Shown here: positions 8,534 through 17,318 of the stretch, piece after piece | How the letters are laid out: every line of letters starts with the position of its first letter | Position numbering within the stretch: the stretch's first letter is position 1 | From: Devosia sp. Root635 | GTDB lineage: Bacteria; Pseudomonadota; Alphaproteobacteria; Rhizobiales; Devosiaceae | DNA: 64,000 bases | Reading direction: 5' to 3' | Assembly (NCBI RefSeq): GCF_001427605.1 | Contig: NZ_LMGZ01000022.1 | Location: 270,567 to 334,566 of the forward strand | Translations under genes and position numbers: made by a program | Notes under the pieces: model-generated | What the model saw: only the letters and a program-made list of their open reading frames with translations | Databases searched by the model: none | Told to the model about the DNA's origin: nothing

Positions 8534-8767
8534 TTGGCTCTAGTCAGGAAATTTGAAAAATTGGATAGCGAACGGACCCAACTCCACGAAGAGGTCGACG
8601 CTAGGTACGCTGTGTTTGAACGGGATGGGAAAGGATTTGTCCAGATCAACACGTATGGACGACCTGATCGCGAAATTCCTGGCAAAGTATCACAGGTCAT
8701 CCAACTTGATCGCCAGGGCGCCGAGGCATTGGTGACGATTTTGCGCAAAGCATTTGCGTTCAGCTGA
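8534..8767 (+). CDS. Small protein inserted between fmt and truA
   Basis: This 77-residue protein begins with TTG at 8534 after a strong AGGAGG (8523-8528). It is polar and beta-rich, with the core '[18 protein letters not shown]' and a helical end '[15 protein letters not shown]'. I recall short proteins with a similar [10 protein letters not shown] core in scattered bacteria without an established function, but cannot verify this. It runs opposite to both neighbours: its stop overlaps the fmt stop in the palindrome TCAGCTGA, and its ribosome site occupies the expected position of the truA start. Base composition is lower in GC than the neighbours ('AAATTTGAAAAATTGG'), suggesting acquisition. 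Confidence 0.72.
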   Translation: MALVRKFEKLDSERTQLHEEVDARYAVFERDGKGFVQINTYGRPDREIPGKVSQVIQLDRQGAEALVTILRKAFAFS

Positions 8768-9680
8768 CGGACGCGGGCAGCGCCCCCGCCCCACGCAGGA
8801 AGGTCGCCGCATCCATGGCGCCCTTGCCCTCGCGCTGCACTTGGGTCAGCCGCACGGCGCCGCTGCCGCAGGCAATGGTGAGGTTGTCGAGCAGCGCGCC
8901 GGGGGCACCTCTCCCCTGCCCCAATGTCGACCGCAGGGCCTTGATGCGCACCGGCTTGCCGCCCAGGTCCAGCTCGAACCAGGCGCCGGGAAAGGGCGAG
9001 AGGCCCCTGATACGGTTGTGCACATCTTCGGCCGGACGCGACCAATCGATGCGCGCCTCGGCCTTGTCGATCTTTTTGGCGTAGATGGCGCCGTCCTCGG
9101 GCTGCGGCTTGAAATCGAGGCTTCCGCGTTCCAGGGCGGCGAGGGCCCGCCCCATGAGATCGGCGCCAACGCGCATCATCTGGTCGTGCAATTCGCCCGC
9201 CGTCAGGTCCGCGCTGATGGGGATCATGTCAATCAGGGCAACGGGACCAGTATCCAGTCCCTCATCCATCTGCATCACCATGACGCCGGTCTCCCGGTCA
9301 CCCGCCATGATCGCGCGCTGAATGGGTGCGGCGCCGCGCCAGCGCGGCAGGAGCGAACCATGCAGGTTCAGGCAACCCTGTTCGGGCGCATCAAGAATGG
9401 GCTTGGGCAGCAGCAGGCCATAGGCCACGACCACGGCCACCTCGGCGCCATGGCTGGCAAAGACGATCTGCTCGGCCTCACCCTTGAGTGATTTCGGGGT
9501 GAAGACCGGAATGCCGAACGCTTCGGCCGCCAGATGCACCGGCGACTTGCGCTCTTCCTGGCCGCGTCCCGCAGGCTTGGGCGCACGGGTATAGACGGCA
9601 ACGACTTCGTGCCCGGAAGAGACGATCTCGGTGAGGGTGGGAACGGAAAAATCCGGCGTGCCCATGAAGACGACGCGCAT
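8760..9680 (-). CDS. fmt: Methionyl-tRNA formyltransferase
   Basis: Fmt formylates initiator Met-tRNA using 10-formyltetrahydrofolate. The 306-residue product starts with the typical '[16 protein letters not shown]' and contains the formyltransferase signature '[18 protein letters not shown]' near 105-125 with the catalytic Asn-His, then '[17 protein letters not shown]'. The C-terminal OB-like tRNA-binding domain follows from about 205. GGAG precedes the ATG. def lies immediately upstream on the same strand and truA downstream, the usual alphaproteobacterial order def-fmt-truA, here interrupted after fmt by a small opposite gene. Confidence 0.95.
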   Translation of the reverse strand: MRVVFMGTPDFSVPTLTEIVSSGHEVVAVYTRAPKPAGRGQEERKSPVHLAAEAFGIPVFTPKSLKGEAEQIVFASHGAEVAVVVAYGLLLPKPILDAPEQGCLNLHGSLLPRWRGAAPIQRAIMAGDRETGVMVMQMDEGLDTGPVALIDMIPISADLTAGELHDQMMRVGADLMGRALAALERGSLDFKPQPEDGAIYAKKIDKAEARIDWSRPAEDVHNRIRGLSPFPGAWFELDLGGKPVRIKALRSTLGQGRGAPGALLDNLTIACGSGAVRLTQVQREGKGAMDAATFLRGAGALPASVS

Positions 9681-9728
9681 GCTGATTGCTCCTCAGACCG
9701 GGCCGTGCCCGGATTTTCCAACCACCGT

Positions 9729-9793
9729 CATTGCCCGGCTTGTCCGGGCAATCCATTGGCCCGGAAATGGATCACCGGGACAAGCCCGGTGAT
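9729..9793. repeat. Paired family-D palindromes between fmt and def
   Basis: Two hairpins sit side by side: 'CATTGCCCGGCTTGTCCGGGC' (from 9729) and 'ATCACCGGGACAAGCCCGGT' (from 9771). The second is roughly the inverted form of the first, as in a BIME. They occupy most of the 144-base gap between fmt and def. Confidence 0.7.
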
Positions 9794-9824
9794 GAGGGAG
9801 GACCGGCGGCCGGCAGAAAGGCCA

Positions 9825-10340
9825 CTACCCGGCGGCGCGCTTGGCCTGCTTATCGAATTTCTTGATGACCCGATCGCGCTTCAGGCGGCTGAGATAGTCG
9901 ATATAGAGCACGCCATCGAGGTGATCGAGTTCGTGCTGGATGCAGACGGCCAGCTTGCCCTCGGCTTCCTTGACGACTTCCTTGCCGTCGAGGTCGGTGT
10001 ATTTCACCGTGACCTCATTGGGGCGCTCGACCTCGTAATAGAGTTCGGGGATCGACAGGCACCCTTCCTCGGTCACCTGCATCTGGTCGCCGAAATGGGT
10101 GATTTCGGGGTTGATCAGCACCATTGGATCGGGAGGTTCACCTTCCGCCGCCAGGTCCATCACCACGATGCGCTTCATCACACCAAGCTGGGTCGCCGCA
10201 AGGCCGATGCCGGGCGCGTCATACATGGTGTCCAGCATGTCCTTGGCCAGCGACTTGATCTCATCGTCAACCTCGATGATCGGATCGGCAACGGCGCGCA
10301 GGCGCGCATCGGGAATGACGAGAATGGGGCGAACAGCCAT
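9825..10340 (-). CDS. def: Peptide deformylase
   Basis: Def removes the formyl group from nascent N-terminal methionine, the reverse of the step made possible by the neighbouring Fmt. All three family motifs are present in this 171-residue protein: 'GIGLAATQLG' (about 44-53), 'EEGCLSIPE' with the metal-binding Cys (about 90) and 'QHELDHLDG' with the two metal-ligand His and catalytic Glu (about 134-142). The length and the basic C-terminal helix ('LKRDRVIKKFDKQAKR') are normal. It is divergent from rmuC. Confidence 0.97.
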   Translation of the reverse strand: MAVRPILVIPDARLRAVADPIIEVDDEIKSLAKDMLDTMYDAPGIGLAATQLGVMKRIVVMDLAAEGEPPDPMVLINPEITHFGDQMQVTEEGCLSIPELYYEVERPNEVTVKYTDLDGKEVVKEAEGKLAVCIQHELDHLDGVLYIDYLSRLKRDRVIKKFDKQAKRAAG

Positions 10341-10463
10341 GGCAAAGGTCCGGCAGAAAGGGAGTTGCCCCTCGATATGGTATTTCCGCGCGTCCGGTCA
10401 ACTCTTGTGGGCGGCGCGAATGAGAACATTATGCGAACGTGCGAATCGCGGTAAGATGCACGG

Positions 10464-11609
10464 ATGGATAATGTGCTCTTTGTAGTCGGCGATTTTCCGG
10501 TGACGCTGGCGACCGCCATGGCCGCCGGCGTGGCCGTGATGGCGGTTCTGCTGGTTATCGGTCTGGTGGCCTCGCTGCGGACCAATCGTGCCCGCGCCGA
10601 AGAAGCGCAGGCGGCGCTGAACCGGTCGGCCGAAATGGAGCGCCACCTGGCCGGCCTGATGCAGGTACAGTCGGAAATGACCGGCCGGATGCAGACCATG
10701 TCGGAAATCTTCGGTTCGCGCACGTCGGACCTGGCGCGGCTGGTCAACGAGCGGCTCGATTCCACCAGCCAGCGCGTCGGCCAGGCGCTGCAGGAAAGCC
10801 GGGCCAAGACCGATGAGGGGCTCAACAAGCTGCATGAGCGGCTGGCCGTCATCGATCGGGCCCAATCGACCATGACATCGCTTTCAGGCGACATCATCTC
10901 GCTGCAGTCGATTCTGGCCAACAAGCAGACCCGTGGCGCCTTCGGGCAGGGTCGCATGGAAGCCATCATCGGCGATGGGCTGGCGCCCAATGCCTATTCC
11001 TTCCAGACCACGCTATCGAACGGCTACCGGCCCGACTGCCTAATCATCATGCCCAATGACGCGCCCAAGCTGGTGATCGACGCTAAGTTCCCGCTGGAGA
11101 GCTGGCAGCGGATCAGCGCAGCGACCACGCCCGACGAGGTGCGGCAGGCCAATGCCGGCTTCCGCTCGGACATTGCGGTCCACGTCAAAGCCATTTCGGA
11201 AAAATACCTGCTGCCCGGCGAGACGCAGGACACCGCCTTCATGTTCGTGCCCTCGGAATCGATCTTCGCCGACCTGCATGAGCATTTCGAGGATGTGGTG
11301 CAGAAGGCGTCGCGGGCCCGCGTCGTCATCGTCTCGCCGGCATTGCTGATGCTGTCGATCCAGGTGATCCAGGCCTTGCTGCGCGATGTCAGCATGCGCG
11401 AGCAAGCGCATCTGATCCAGAAGGAAGTGCGTGAATTGCTGGGCGACATTGCGCGGCTGGACGATCGGGTGAACAAGCTGCAGGCCCACTTCACCCAGGC
11501 CAATGCCGATATCGGCAATATTCTTACCTCCACCGCCAAGATCGCCAAGCGTGGCGACCGCATCGATGCCATGGACTTCGAAGAGCCGCAGCGGCTGGCC
11601 GGGGAATAA
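10464..11609 (+). CDS. rmuC: DNA recombination protein RmuC
   Basis: RmuC is a membrane-tethered nuclease-fold protein that limits recombination between short inverted repeats. The 381-residue product has one N-terminal membrane helix ('VAVMAVLLVIGLVASL', about 20-38), a long coiled coil (about 45-140) and the RmuC core from 'KQTRGAFGQGRMEAIIGDGL' onward. That core includes 'LVIDAKFPLESWQRI', an acidic/Lys motif typical of PD-(D/E)xK folds. Its presence is notable because the window is rich in inverted repeats, but no link is demonstrated. It is divergent from def. Confidence 0.92.
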   Translation: MDNVLFVVGDFPVTLATAMAAGVAVMAVLLVIGLVASLRTNRARAEEAQAALNRSAEMERHLAGLMQVQSEMTGRMQTMSEIFGSRTSDLARLVNERLDSTSQRVGQALQESRAKTDEGLNKLHERLAVIDRAQSTMTSLSGDIISLQSILANKQTRGAFGQGRMEAIIGDGLAPNAYSFQTTLSNGYRPDCLIIMPNDAPKLVIDAKFPLESWQRISAATTPDEVRQANAGFRSDIAVHVKAISEKYLLPGETQDTAFMFVPSESIFADLHEHFEDVVQKASRARVVIVSPALLMLSIQVIQALLRDVSMREQAHLIQKEVRELLGDIARLDDRVNKLQAHFTQANADIGNILTSTAKIAKRGDRIDAMDFEEPQRLAGE

Positions 11610-11681
11610 TCGGATCACAATGGTCGAACCGGTTGCCGCGCCGCGCGTTCTGCCTTGGTTATCGAGCCAGGGGAGACGAGA

Positions 11682-12155
11682 ATGGCACAGCATCACGACC
11701 ATCACGGAACCATGGTTCCGCAGGACACCAATTTCGACAATGCCGACCAGCCGGGCATTTCCCAGCCCTATACGCAGACCGAAATCGAGGAACTGCTGTA
11801 TGGCGACGATCGGTCGGCCGAGGAGCGGCTGGCGCGGTTGCGGGAATTGCGCGACGAGAGCGCCATCCGTGAAAGCGGCGACTGGGGCGGCCAGGATCCC
11901 GCCGCCATGCTGGATGAACTCGACCGGGCCATAGACGAATTGAGCGCCACCATTGCCAATGGCGAGGACGGCGAGGCCTATGCCGGGCTGGCCACCAATT
12001 TCGACAATGATCCTTCCGACCGGCTGGACGCCCTGTCACCGGACGATGAGGACGCCCGCCAAGCCATCGAGGGCGACGAGGAGGACGACGATAGGCTTGA
12101 AGAAGAGCGCTGGGACGGCGGCGAGGAATTCAGGCCCGACAAGGACTTACACTAA
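11682..12155 (+). CDS. Acidic protein of unknown function
   Basis: This 157-residue, very acidic protein starts 'MAQHHDHHGTMVPQDT', has a helical middle ('TEIEELLYGDDRSAEERLAR') and ends in an Asp/Glu-rich tail. There is no signal peptide, membrane helix or cysteine. The ATG at 11682 is supported by GGGGAGACGAGA directly upstream; a TTG at 11655 would add nine residues. It lies 70 bases after rmuC on the same strand and ends two bases from the convergent recR stop. The N-terminal His cluster could bind metal, but no family is recognised. Confidence 0.72.
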   Translation: MAQHHDHHGTMVPQDTNFDNADQPGISQPYTQTEIEELLYGDDRSAEERLARLRELRDESAIRESGDWGGQDPAAMLDELDRAIDELSATIANGEDGEAYAGLATNFDNDPSDRLDALSPDDEDARQAIEGDEEDDDRLEEERWDGGEEFRPDKDLH

Positions 12156-12157
12156 CA

Positions 12158-12754
12158 CTAAATCTCGGTGCGCGCCTTGAGCGCCTGGCTGAGGGTGCCT
12201 TCGTCGAGATAATCAAGCTCGCCGCCGACGGGGACGCCGTGGGCGAGGCGGGTGACCTTGGCGCCCGAGCCGGCGAGGCGGTCGGTGATGTAATGCGCCG
12301 TGGTCTGGCCCTCGATGGTGGCGTTGACGGCCAGGACTATCTCCTTGAAATCGCCTGCTCTTTTCAGCAGGTCATCGATGGAGATGTCGTCGGGGCCGAC
12401 GCCGTCGAGTGGCGACAGGACGCCGCCCAGGACGTGATAGCGGACGGCCCCGACGCCCGCCCGCTCCAGGGCCCAGAGGTCGGCGACGTCTTCGACCACG
12501 ATCAGCATGCCGCTGTCGGCGCGGCGCGGGTCCGAGCAGATCGAGCAAGGGCTGATCGTATCGACATTGCCGCAAATTTCGCAGGTTCTGACGGCACTTA
12601 CGGCCCGGTCGAGGGCAGCCGAGAGCGGGATCATGAGCTGATCCTTCTTCTTGATCAGTTGCAAGACGGCACGGCGGGCCGAGCGCGGACCGAGGCCCGG
12701 CAGGCGGGCCAGGAGTTGGATGAGCTGTTCGATTTCGGGGCCGCCGGAAGCCAT
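12158..12754 (-). CDS. recR: Recombination mediator RecR
   Basis: RecR works with RecF and RecO to load RecA at gaps. The 198-residue product has the N-terminal helix-hairpin-helix ('[15 protein letters not shown]'), a zinc finger with four Cys (58, 61, 70 and 73, '[16 protein letters not shown]') and a Toprim domain with '[17 protein letters not shown]'. It ends with the usual '[19 protein letters not shown]'. The ATG at 12754 is preferred; a GTG four codons upstream is possible. It follows ybaB and dnaX on the same strand, the common dnaX-ybaB-recR operon. Confidence 0.95.
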   Translation of the reverse strand: MASGGPEIEQLIQLLARLPGLGPRSARRAVLQLIKKKDQLMIPLSAALDRAVSAVRTCEICGNVDTISPCSICSDPRRADSGMLIVVEDVADLWALERAGVGAVRYHVLGGVLSPLDGVGPDDISIDDLLKRAGDFKEIVLAVNATIEGQTTAHYITDRLAGSGAKVTRLAHGVPVGGELDYLDEGTLSQALKARTEI

Positions 12755-12823
12755 TTTCGCGTTCACACCTTGCCCGAATTGGTTAGCAGACTGTTAGCAT
12801 CGACGCGCCGGGACGCGTGAAAA

Positions 12824-13147
12824 TCAGAACGGGAATTTCATGCCCGGCGGGATGGGCAGGCCGGCGGTGACTTCGGCCATTTTGCGCTGCATCTCGGCTT
12901 CACTCTTGGTCTTGGCATCGGCATGGGCGGCGACGATCAAATCTTCGAGCACTTCGACATCGTCTTCCTTGAAGAGCGACGGATCGATCTTGACGCCTTT
13001 CATGTCGCCCTTGCCGGAGAGCGAGACCACGACCATGCCGCCGCCCGAGCGCCCTTCGACCACGAGATCGGCAAGCTCGGCCTGCATGGCCTCCATCTTG
13101 CCCTTCATCTCGCCGGCGGCTTTCATCATACCCATGATGTCTTTCAT
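12824..13147 (-). CDS. YbaB/EbfC family nucleoid-associated protein
   Basis: This 107-residue, Met- and Lys-rich dimeric DNA-binding protein has the family layout: an N-terminal helix '[18 protein letters not shown]', a central beta sheet ('[20 protein letters not shown]') and a C-terminal helix ending '[12 protein letters not shown]'. Family members bind DNA with little sequence specificity and are almost always encoded between dnaX and recR, as here. Its start overlaps the dnaX stop by four bases (ATGA), so translation is coupled. Confidence 0.93.
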   Translation of the reverse strand: MKDIMGMMKAAGEMKGKMEAMQAELADLVVEGRSGGGMVVVSLSGKGDMKGVKIDPSLFKEDDVEVLEDLIVAAHADAKTKSEAEMQRKMAEVTAGLPIPPGMKFPF

Positions 13148-14874
13148 TCGTCGTCCTCTTCAAGTGGGGGCGGAGGCAGATCGGGTTCAAGTGCAGTGGC
13201 GTCGTCGCGCACCGTCACATTGACCAGTTTAGCCCCGGGGAATGTATCGAGAATGGCCTTGACCAGCGGATCGTCATGCGCGGCGGCCTGGGCTGCCTGC
13301 TGGCGTTGCGCGGCTTCCTGGCGGACCGTCAGGCCCTCGGGCGGCTTGCTGGAGACATTGACCAGCCAGCGCTGGCCGGTCCAGAGCTGGAGCCGGGCCG
13401 AGAGGGTGGCGATCATGCCCGGATCGGCCCCGTCGGCCAGCGCCACTTCGATGCGGCCCTGCTCGAAAGAGATGGGGCGCATCTGGCTTTCGAGAGCCAG
13501 CTTGACCAGCACGTCACGCTTGGCGCCGGCCAGAGCAATCAGTTCCCTGTAGCTGGCGACGGTGGCCAGGGCCGCCTGCGGCTGGGGCGCGGCGGCCACG
13601 GCCTCGGTCACGACCGGGCGCGGCGCTTCGACACGCAGGGCAGAAGGGCCACCACCACCGGAGGGGCCGCGATTGACCGGGGCTGTCGGCGGCAGGCTGG
13701 GCGCCGGGGCCGGCTGATTGGCCAGACGGGCAATGAGATCGTCGGGGCTGGGGAGATCGGCAGCATAGGCCAGTCGGATCAGCGCCATTTCTGCGGCCTG
13801 CAGGCCATTGCTGGCGCGGGCCACCTCGTCATAGCCCTTGAACAGGATTTGCCAGGCGCGGGTGAGCGCGCGCATGGGCAGCCTGCCGGCCAGCTCGGCG
13901 CCACGGCGGCGTTCATCGGGGGTGAGCGAGACATCGTCGGCCGCAGCGGGCACGACCTTGATGCGGGTGACCAGATGGGTGAAATCGGCGAGGTCCGCGA
14001 CGAGGGTCTGCGGATCGGCGCCCATGTCGTAGAGGGCGCGCATGGTCTCGATGGCCTCGCCAATGCGGCCGCCCAGCAATTGCTCGAACAGGTCGATGAT
14101 GCGGGCACGATCGCCCAGGCCCAGCATGGCCTTGACGGTCGCGGCGGTGACCGTGCCGTTGCCATGGGAAATAGCCTGGTCGAGCAGGCTCAGATTGTCA
14201 CGGGCCGAGCCTTCGCCGGCGCGGACGATCATCGCCAGGGCCTCGGGCTCAAAGCTGATGCCCTCCTGCCCCAGGATCGATTCCAGATAGGCGGTCATGA
14301 TGTCGGGCGTGATGCGGCGCAGATCGAACCGCATGCAGCGGGAAAGGATCGTCACCGGCACCTTGCGGATTTCGGTGGTGGCGAAGATGAACTTCACATA
14401 GGGGGGCGGCTCTTCGAGGGTCTTGAGCAGGCCGTTGAAAGCCGCCGTCGAGAGCATGTGGACTTCGTCGATGACGTAGACCTTGTAGGGCGCCGAGGAC
14501 GGCGCGTATTTCACCGAGTCGATGATCTCGCGGATATCGTTGATGCCGGTATTGGATGCGGCGTCCATTTCGATGACGTCGACATGGCGGCCCTCGATGA
14601 TGGCGCGGCAATGGGTGCCCTCGACGCTGAGATCGAGCGTGGGATGGGGGCCGGAGGCGTCCTCGTAGTTGAAGGCGCGGGCCAGGATGCGGGCCGTGGT
14701 GGTCTTGCCGACGCCGCGCACGCCGGTCAGGATGAAGGCGTGGTGGATGCGGTTCTGCGCGAAGGCGTTGCCTAGCGTCTGCACCATGGCATCCTGGCCG
14801 ACCAGCGTGGTGAAGTCGCGCGGCCGGTATTTGCGCGCAAGGACGAGATAGGGCGAGGTCGGTGCGTCAGCCAT
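13144..14874 (-). CDS. dnaX: DNA polymerase III subunits gamma and tau
   Basis: DnaX is the ATPase of the clamp loader. The 576-residue protein has a Walker A '[11 protein letters not shown]' (51-61), a Walker B-like '[10 protein letters not shown]' (about 130-140), and an SRC sensor in 'ILSRCMRF', then a Pro/Ala-rich linker and a tau-type C-terminal domain. The zinc module of E. coli gamma/tau has four Cys; here the equivalent stretch (about 70-95, '[16 protein letters not shown]') keeps only Cys89, so zinc binding is unlikely. I recall this loss in other Rhizobiales too. I saw no A-rich slippage site for a short gamma form. The ATG at 14874 follows GGAGGG. Confidence 0.95.
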   Translation of the reverse strand: MADAPTSPYLVLARKYRPRDFTTLVGQDAMVQTLGNAFAQNRIHHAFILTGVRGVGKTTTARILARAFNYEDASGPHPTLDLSVEGTHCRAIIEGRHVDVIEMDAASNTGINDIREIIDSVKYAPSSAPYKVYVIDEVHMLSTAAFNGLLKTLEEPPPYVKFIFATTEIRKVPVTILSRCMRFDLRRITPDIMTAYLESILGQEGISFEPEALAMIVRAGEGSARDNLSLLDQAISHGNGTVTAATVKAMLGLGDRARIIDLFEQLLGGRIGEAIETMRALYDMGADPQTLVADLADFTHLVTRIKVVPAAADDVSLTPDERRRGAELAGRLPMRALTRAWQILFKGYDEVARASNGLQAAEMALIRLAYAADLPSPDDLIARLANQPAPAPSLPPTAPVNRGPSGGGGPSALRVEAPRPVVTEAVAAAPQPQAALATVASYRELIALAGAKRDVLVKLALESQMRPISFEQGRIEVALADGADPGMIATLSARLQLWTGQRWLVNVSSKPPEGLTVRQEAAQRQQAAQAAAHDDPLVKAILDTFPGAKLVNVTVRDDATALEPDLPPPPLEEDDE

Positions 14875-15005
14875 CGAGCCCTCCATCGCCTCGCATTGCC
14901 GGGAATCTGCCTTGGATCATGCTCCGACCATAGGGCAATGGCGCGCCGCCCGCAAAAGCCTCAAGCCGGTTTGCGAAACCAAACGCCATCTGTGAACAGA
15001 TTAAG

Positions 15006-15102
15006 TAGGAGGCTGGCATCGACCCGTGAAGGTCTCGTTGGGGCTGCTTCCTTCCGGACCTGACCCGGTTGGCGAGGAACACGTCCGCGCCAACCTCCCG
15101 AG
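15006..15102 (-). ncRNA. ffs: Signal recognition particle RNA, small bacterial (4.5S) type
   Basis: Read on the minus strand, the segment contains the invariant SRP domain IV core 'GGTCAGGTCCGGAAGGAAGC', including the GGAA tetraloop and the asymmetric loop. The ends pair: GGAGGTTGGC at the 5' side (about 15098-15089) with GCCAGCCTCC at the 3' side (about 15017-15008), giving a rod of roughly 95 bases. It binds Ffh to target membrane proteins. Its place just upstream of dnaX on the same strand is typical. A TATAG-like -10 lies just before the 5' end; the exact ends are estimates. Confidence 0.93.
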
Positions 15103-15139
15103 GGGCTATATGCGAAGAAAATGGGGCGAGCGCAAGGCC

Positions 15140-15460
15140 TCAGGGCGCGAACATCTCACCCAAGGTATCGAGCACGCGATGCAGGGTCGATGGATCAAGC
15201 CCGCCAAGCCGTCTCAGCAGACGACGCTTGTCGACTGCCCTTATTTGATCGAGCAGAACGAGACCCTCCACGCCCTGGAAGAGGGCCGGCACGCGGTAAA
15301 CCGCTGGATGCCCCTTGGATGTCATCGCCGCGACGATGGTCGTGCGCAGGTAATCATGCATCTCAGGCGGTGAGATGACCACGGCAGGCCGCGTTTTCTG
15401 GATCTCACTGCCCACGGTGGGGTCATAGGCTACAAGCCAGACCTCGCCTCGCACTACCAC
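15140..15460 (-). CDS. PemK/MazF-type endoribonuclease toxin
   Basis: The 106-residue product has the MazF/PemK fold signature: 'RGEVWLVAYDPTVGSEIQKT' followed by 'RPAVVISPPEMH' near 24-35, then 'GLVLLDQIRAVDKRRL'. These toxins cut single-stranded mRNA at short motifs. GTG at 15460 is used as the start; a second GTG lies two codons later. The start overlaps the stop of the upstream antitoxin gene, the standard coupled arrangement. It ends 37 bases from the SRP RNA gene. Confidence 0.87.
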   Translation of the reverse strand: MVVRGEVWLVAYDPTVGSEIQKTRPAVVISPPEMHDYLRTTIVAAMTSKGHPAVYRVPALFQGVEGLVLLDQIRAVDKRRLLRRLGGLDPSTLHRVLDTLGEMFAP

Positions 15461-15708
15461 TCCCAGGACTCATCGTCATCATTAGGGAATTCGGGCCATA
15501 CCAGTCCATCATCCCCAACCTCGGCGAGCAGCCGCGAAGCCTCGGCCCATCCCTCGCGGACGGCGCTACGCACGGGTGCCAAGACAATGCGCCCATTTTC
15601 GACGCTAATATCGATCCGATCCCCCGCCTGCGCTCCGATTTCGGAGAGCATAGGCTTGGGAATGACGATACCGGCCGAGTTGCCAAACTTCTTGAGGGCG
15701 CTTTGCAT
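15454..15708 (-). CDS. AbrB/MazE-type antitoxin
   Basis: This 84-residue protein begins 'MQSALKKFGNSAGIVIPKP', a clear SpoVT/AbrB swapped-hairpin DNA-binding domain (about 1-45, through 'GDRIDISVENGRIVLAP'). An acidic C-terminal tail ('DDDESWEW') follows and would occupy the toxin's active groove. It should neutralise the overlapping downstream MazF-like toxin and repress their shared promoter. ATG 15708 fits the domain start; in-frame codons upstream do not look coding. Confidence 0.87.
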   Translation of the reverse strand: MQSALKKFGNSAGIVIPKPMLSEIGAQAGDRIDISVENGRIVLAPVRSAVREGWAEASRLLAEVGDDGLVWPEFPNDDDESWEW

Positions 15709-15790
15709 GGCGGAACCATAGCACCAACAGGCATCCGTTACAACAATGTTACAACGGACACCGGCTGGCAGGAGGTCTGTGTTTTGCGAC

Positions 15791-15830
15791 ACCCCCTCAT
15801 CCCCCTTCGGGCACGAGGGGAGAAGGGGAG
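15791..15830. repeat. Family-B palindromic repeat, short copy
   Basis: A partial copy of the 'CCCCCTCATCC...TTCGGGCA...AGGGGAGAAGGGGA' element that occurs in full near 42.6 and 45.1 kb. It lies between the antitoxin and acetyltransferase genes. Confidence 0.7.
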
Positions 15831-15847
15831 CCGTGAGCGCCGAGGTT

Positions 15848-16378
15848 CTAGAGGTGTTTCAAGACGCGGGCCGGAACGCCAGCCGCCACGGTGTTTGCCG
15901 GAACGCTGCGGCTGACCACCGCGCCGGCGGCGATGACGGCGTTGTCGCCGATGGTGACGCCGGGAAGAATGGTCGCCGCGGCGCCGATCCAGACATTGTT
16001 GCCGATGATGATGGGTTTGGCGACGATGCCGTTGCGGCGCTCGGATGGCGAGACGGGGTGGCCGGCAGAGACGAGATTGACCTTGGGGCCGATCATCACA
16101 TCGTCGCCGATGGCGATGCCGCCCATATCCATGAAGTGGCAGCCCTGGTTGATGAAGACGTTGTGGCCGATGGTGATGTTGAGCCCGCAATCGGTCGAGA
16201 AGGGCGGGATGACCATGAAACGGTCGCCGACCGGCTTGCCGATGAGTTCGGAGAAGGCGGTATGCAGGCCATCGAGATCGTCGAAGCCGATATCGCTGAG
16301 CCGCGCCGAGAGGCGAACGGCGCGCTGGACGTTTTCAAAGCGGGCACGGCCTTCGGCCGAGCGGGCGGGATTGGTCAT
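15848..16378 (-). CDS. Maltose/galactoside O-acetyltransferase-like hexapeptide protein
   Basis: This 176-residue acetyl-CoA-dependent sugar O-acetyltransferase has a helical start (about 1-50), then left-handed beta-helix repeats from 'GLNITIGHNVFINQGC' to 'GVTIGDNAVIAAGAVV'. The catalytic His and substrate region of the LacA/Maa family are present in 'INQGCHFMDMG' and 'LVSAGHPVSPSERRNG'. The ATG at 16378 matches the normal N-terminus. The true acceptor sugar is unknown. It is divergent from the GST gene. Confidence 0.85.
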   Translation of the reverse strand: MTNPARSAEGRARFENVQRAVRLSARLSDIGFDDLDGLHTAFSELIGKPVGDRFMVIPPFSTDCGLNITIGHNVFINQGCHFMDMGGIAIGDDVMIGPKVNLVSAGHPVSPSERRNGIVAKPIIIGNNVWIGAAATILPGVTIGDNAVIAAGAVVSRSVPANTVAAGVPARVLKHL

Positions 16379-16508
16379 TGATGGGGTTCCGGTGAGTCGA
16401 GGCGGATGATAGCGCGGCTGACGCCGGACGGGGAAAGTCTCCAGACTGGATGTCGGGGAAGCTGGGCGGCCATCGTCCTTGGCCAGAAGCAATCACCGGA
16501 GCCTTGCC

Positions 16509-17159
16509 ATGACCGCCACCATTACCGCCTTTGCGACGTCACCCGACCGGGGCGCGGGACTCGCCCGCGACATGCGCCTGCGCTGGGCCTTCGAGGAGGT
16601 CGGCCAGCCCTATGATGTGCGGCTGGTTTCGTTTGCCGAGATGAAGCAGCCAGCCCATCGTGCGCTCAATCCGTTCGGACAAATCCCGACCTATGAGGAG
16701 GGCGGCCTGGCCCTGTTCGAGACCGGCAGCATCATCATCGAAATCGCCCGGAACCACCCGGGCCTGCTGCCCGACGATGCCAATACCAGGGCGCGCGCCA
16801 TCACCTGGATGTTTGCTGCCGTGAGCACGGTGGAGCAGCCCATTGTCGAATATCAGAATGCCAAGCTGCTCGAGAGCGACAAGAGTTGGGCCGAGGCGCG
16901 CATGCCGGTGGTCAAGGACCGCATCCGCGAGCGCTTCAACGCCCTGTCCGCCTATCTCGGCGATGCCGAATGGATTGATGGCGATTTCAGCGCTGCCGAC
17001 ATCATGCTGGTGCATGTGATGCTGCGGGCGCGCAGCTCGGGTATCATCGAGGAATACGCCAATATCTCGGCCTACATTGCCCGCGCCCAGGCGCGGCCCG
17101 CCTACCAGCGGGCCTTTGCGGCGCAACTGGCAGTCTATGCGGCTCGGCCGACCGACTAG
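16509..17159 (+). CDS. Glutathione S-transferase family protein
   Basis: This 216-residue protein has a thioredoxin-like N-terminal domain ('ALNPFGQIPTYEEGGLALFE', with the cis-Pro and a Glu-x-Ser-type glutathione site 'ETGSIIIEIA') and an all-helical C-terminal domain ('DFSAADIMLVHVMLRA'). Such cytosolic proteins conjugate or bind glutathione in detoxification; substrate unknown. It ends directly against the remnant of a parD-like gene that shares its stop frame. Confidence 0.85.
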   Translation: MTATITAFATSPDRGAGLARDMRLRWAFEEVGQPYDVRLVSFAEMKQPAHRALNPFGQIPTYEEGGLALFETGSIIIEIARNHPGLLPDDANTRARAITWMFAAVSTVEQPIVEYQNAKLLESDKSWAEARMPVVKDRIRERFNALSAYLGDAEWIDGDFSAADIMLVHVMLRARSSGIIEEYANISAYIARAQARPAYQRAFAAQLAVYAARPTD

Positions 17160-17318
17160 CCTGCCCGGCACCCCTGCGAAGGACAGGAAACTGCCTCCGA
17201 GATAGCGGCTATCCGCGAAAAGCTCATCGCTGCCGAACAACGCGGTGCGTCTTCGGTTTCGGCAGAAGCGTTGCTGTCGGAGATCAAGGCAGAGATGCGC
17301 CGACATGGCCAGCCATAG
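17160..17318 (+). pseudogene. ParD-like antitoxin, 5'-truncated remnant
   Basis: In frame with the TAG at 17316-17318 the DNA reads '...ASEIAAIREKLIAAEQRGAS' then 'EALLSEIKAEMRRHGQP', matching the C-terminal half of ParD/CopG-type antitoxins. No start codon follows the GST stop (17157-17159), which lies in the same frame, so the DNA-binding N-terminal half is missing. Its end overlaps the start of the toxin relic, as in intact parDE operons. Confidence 0.68.

Noticed and set aside
13276..14775. Plus-strand frame of about 500 codons opposite dnaX
   Set aside because: dnaX is complete on the minus strand with Walker motifs and a known operon.
13144..14874. Programmed frameshift site for a short gamma subunit in dnaX
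   Set aside because: No run of A or slippery heptamer with a following stem was seen.
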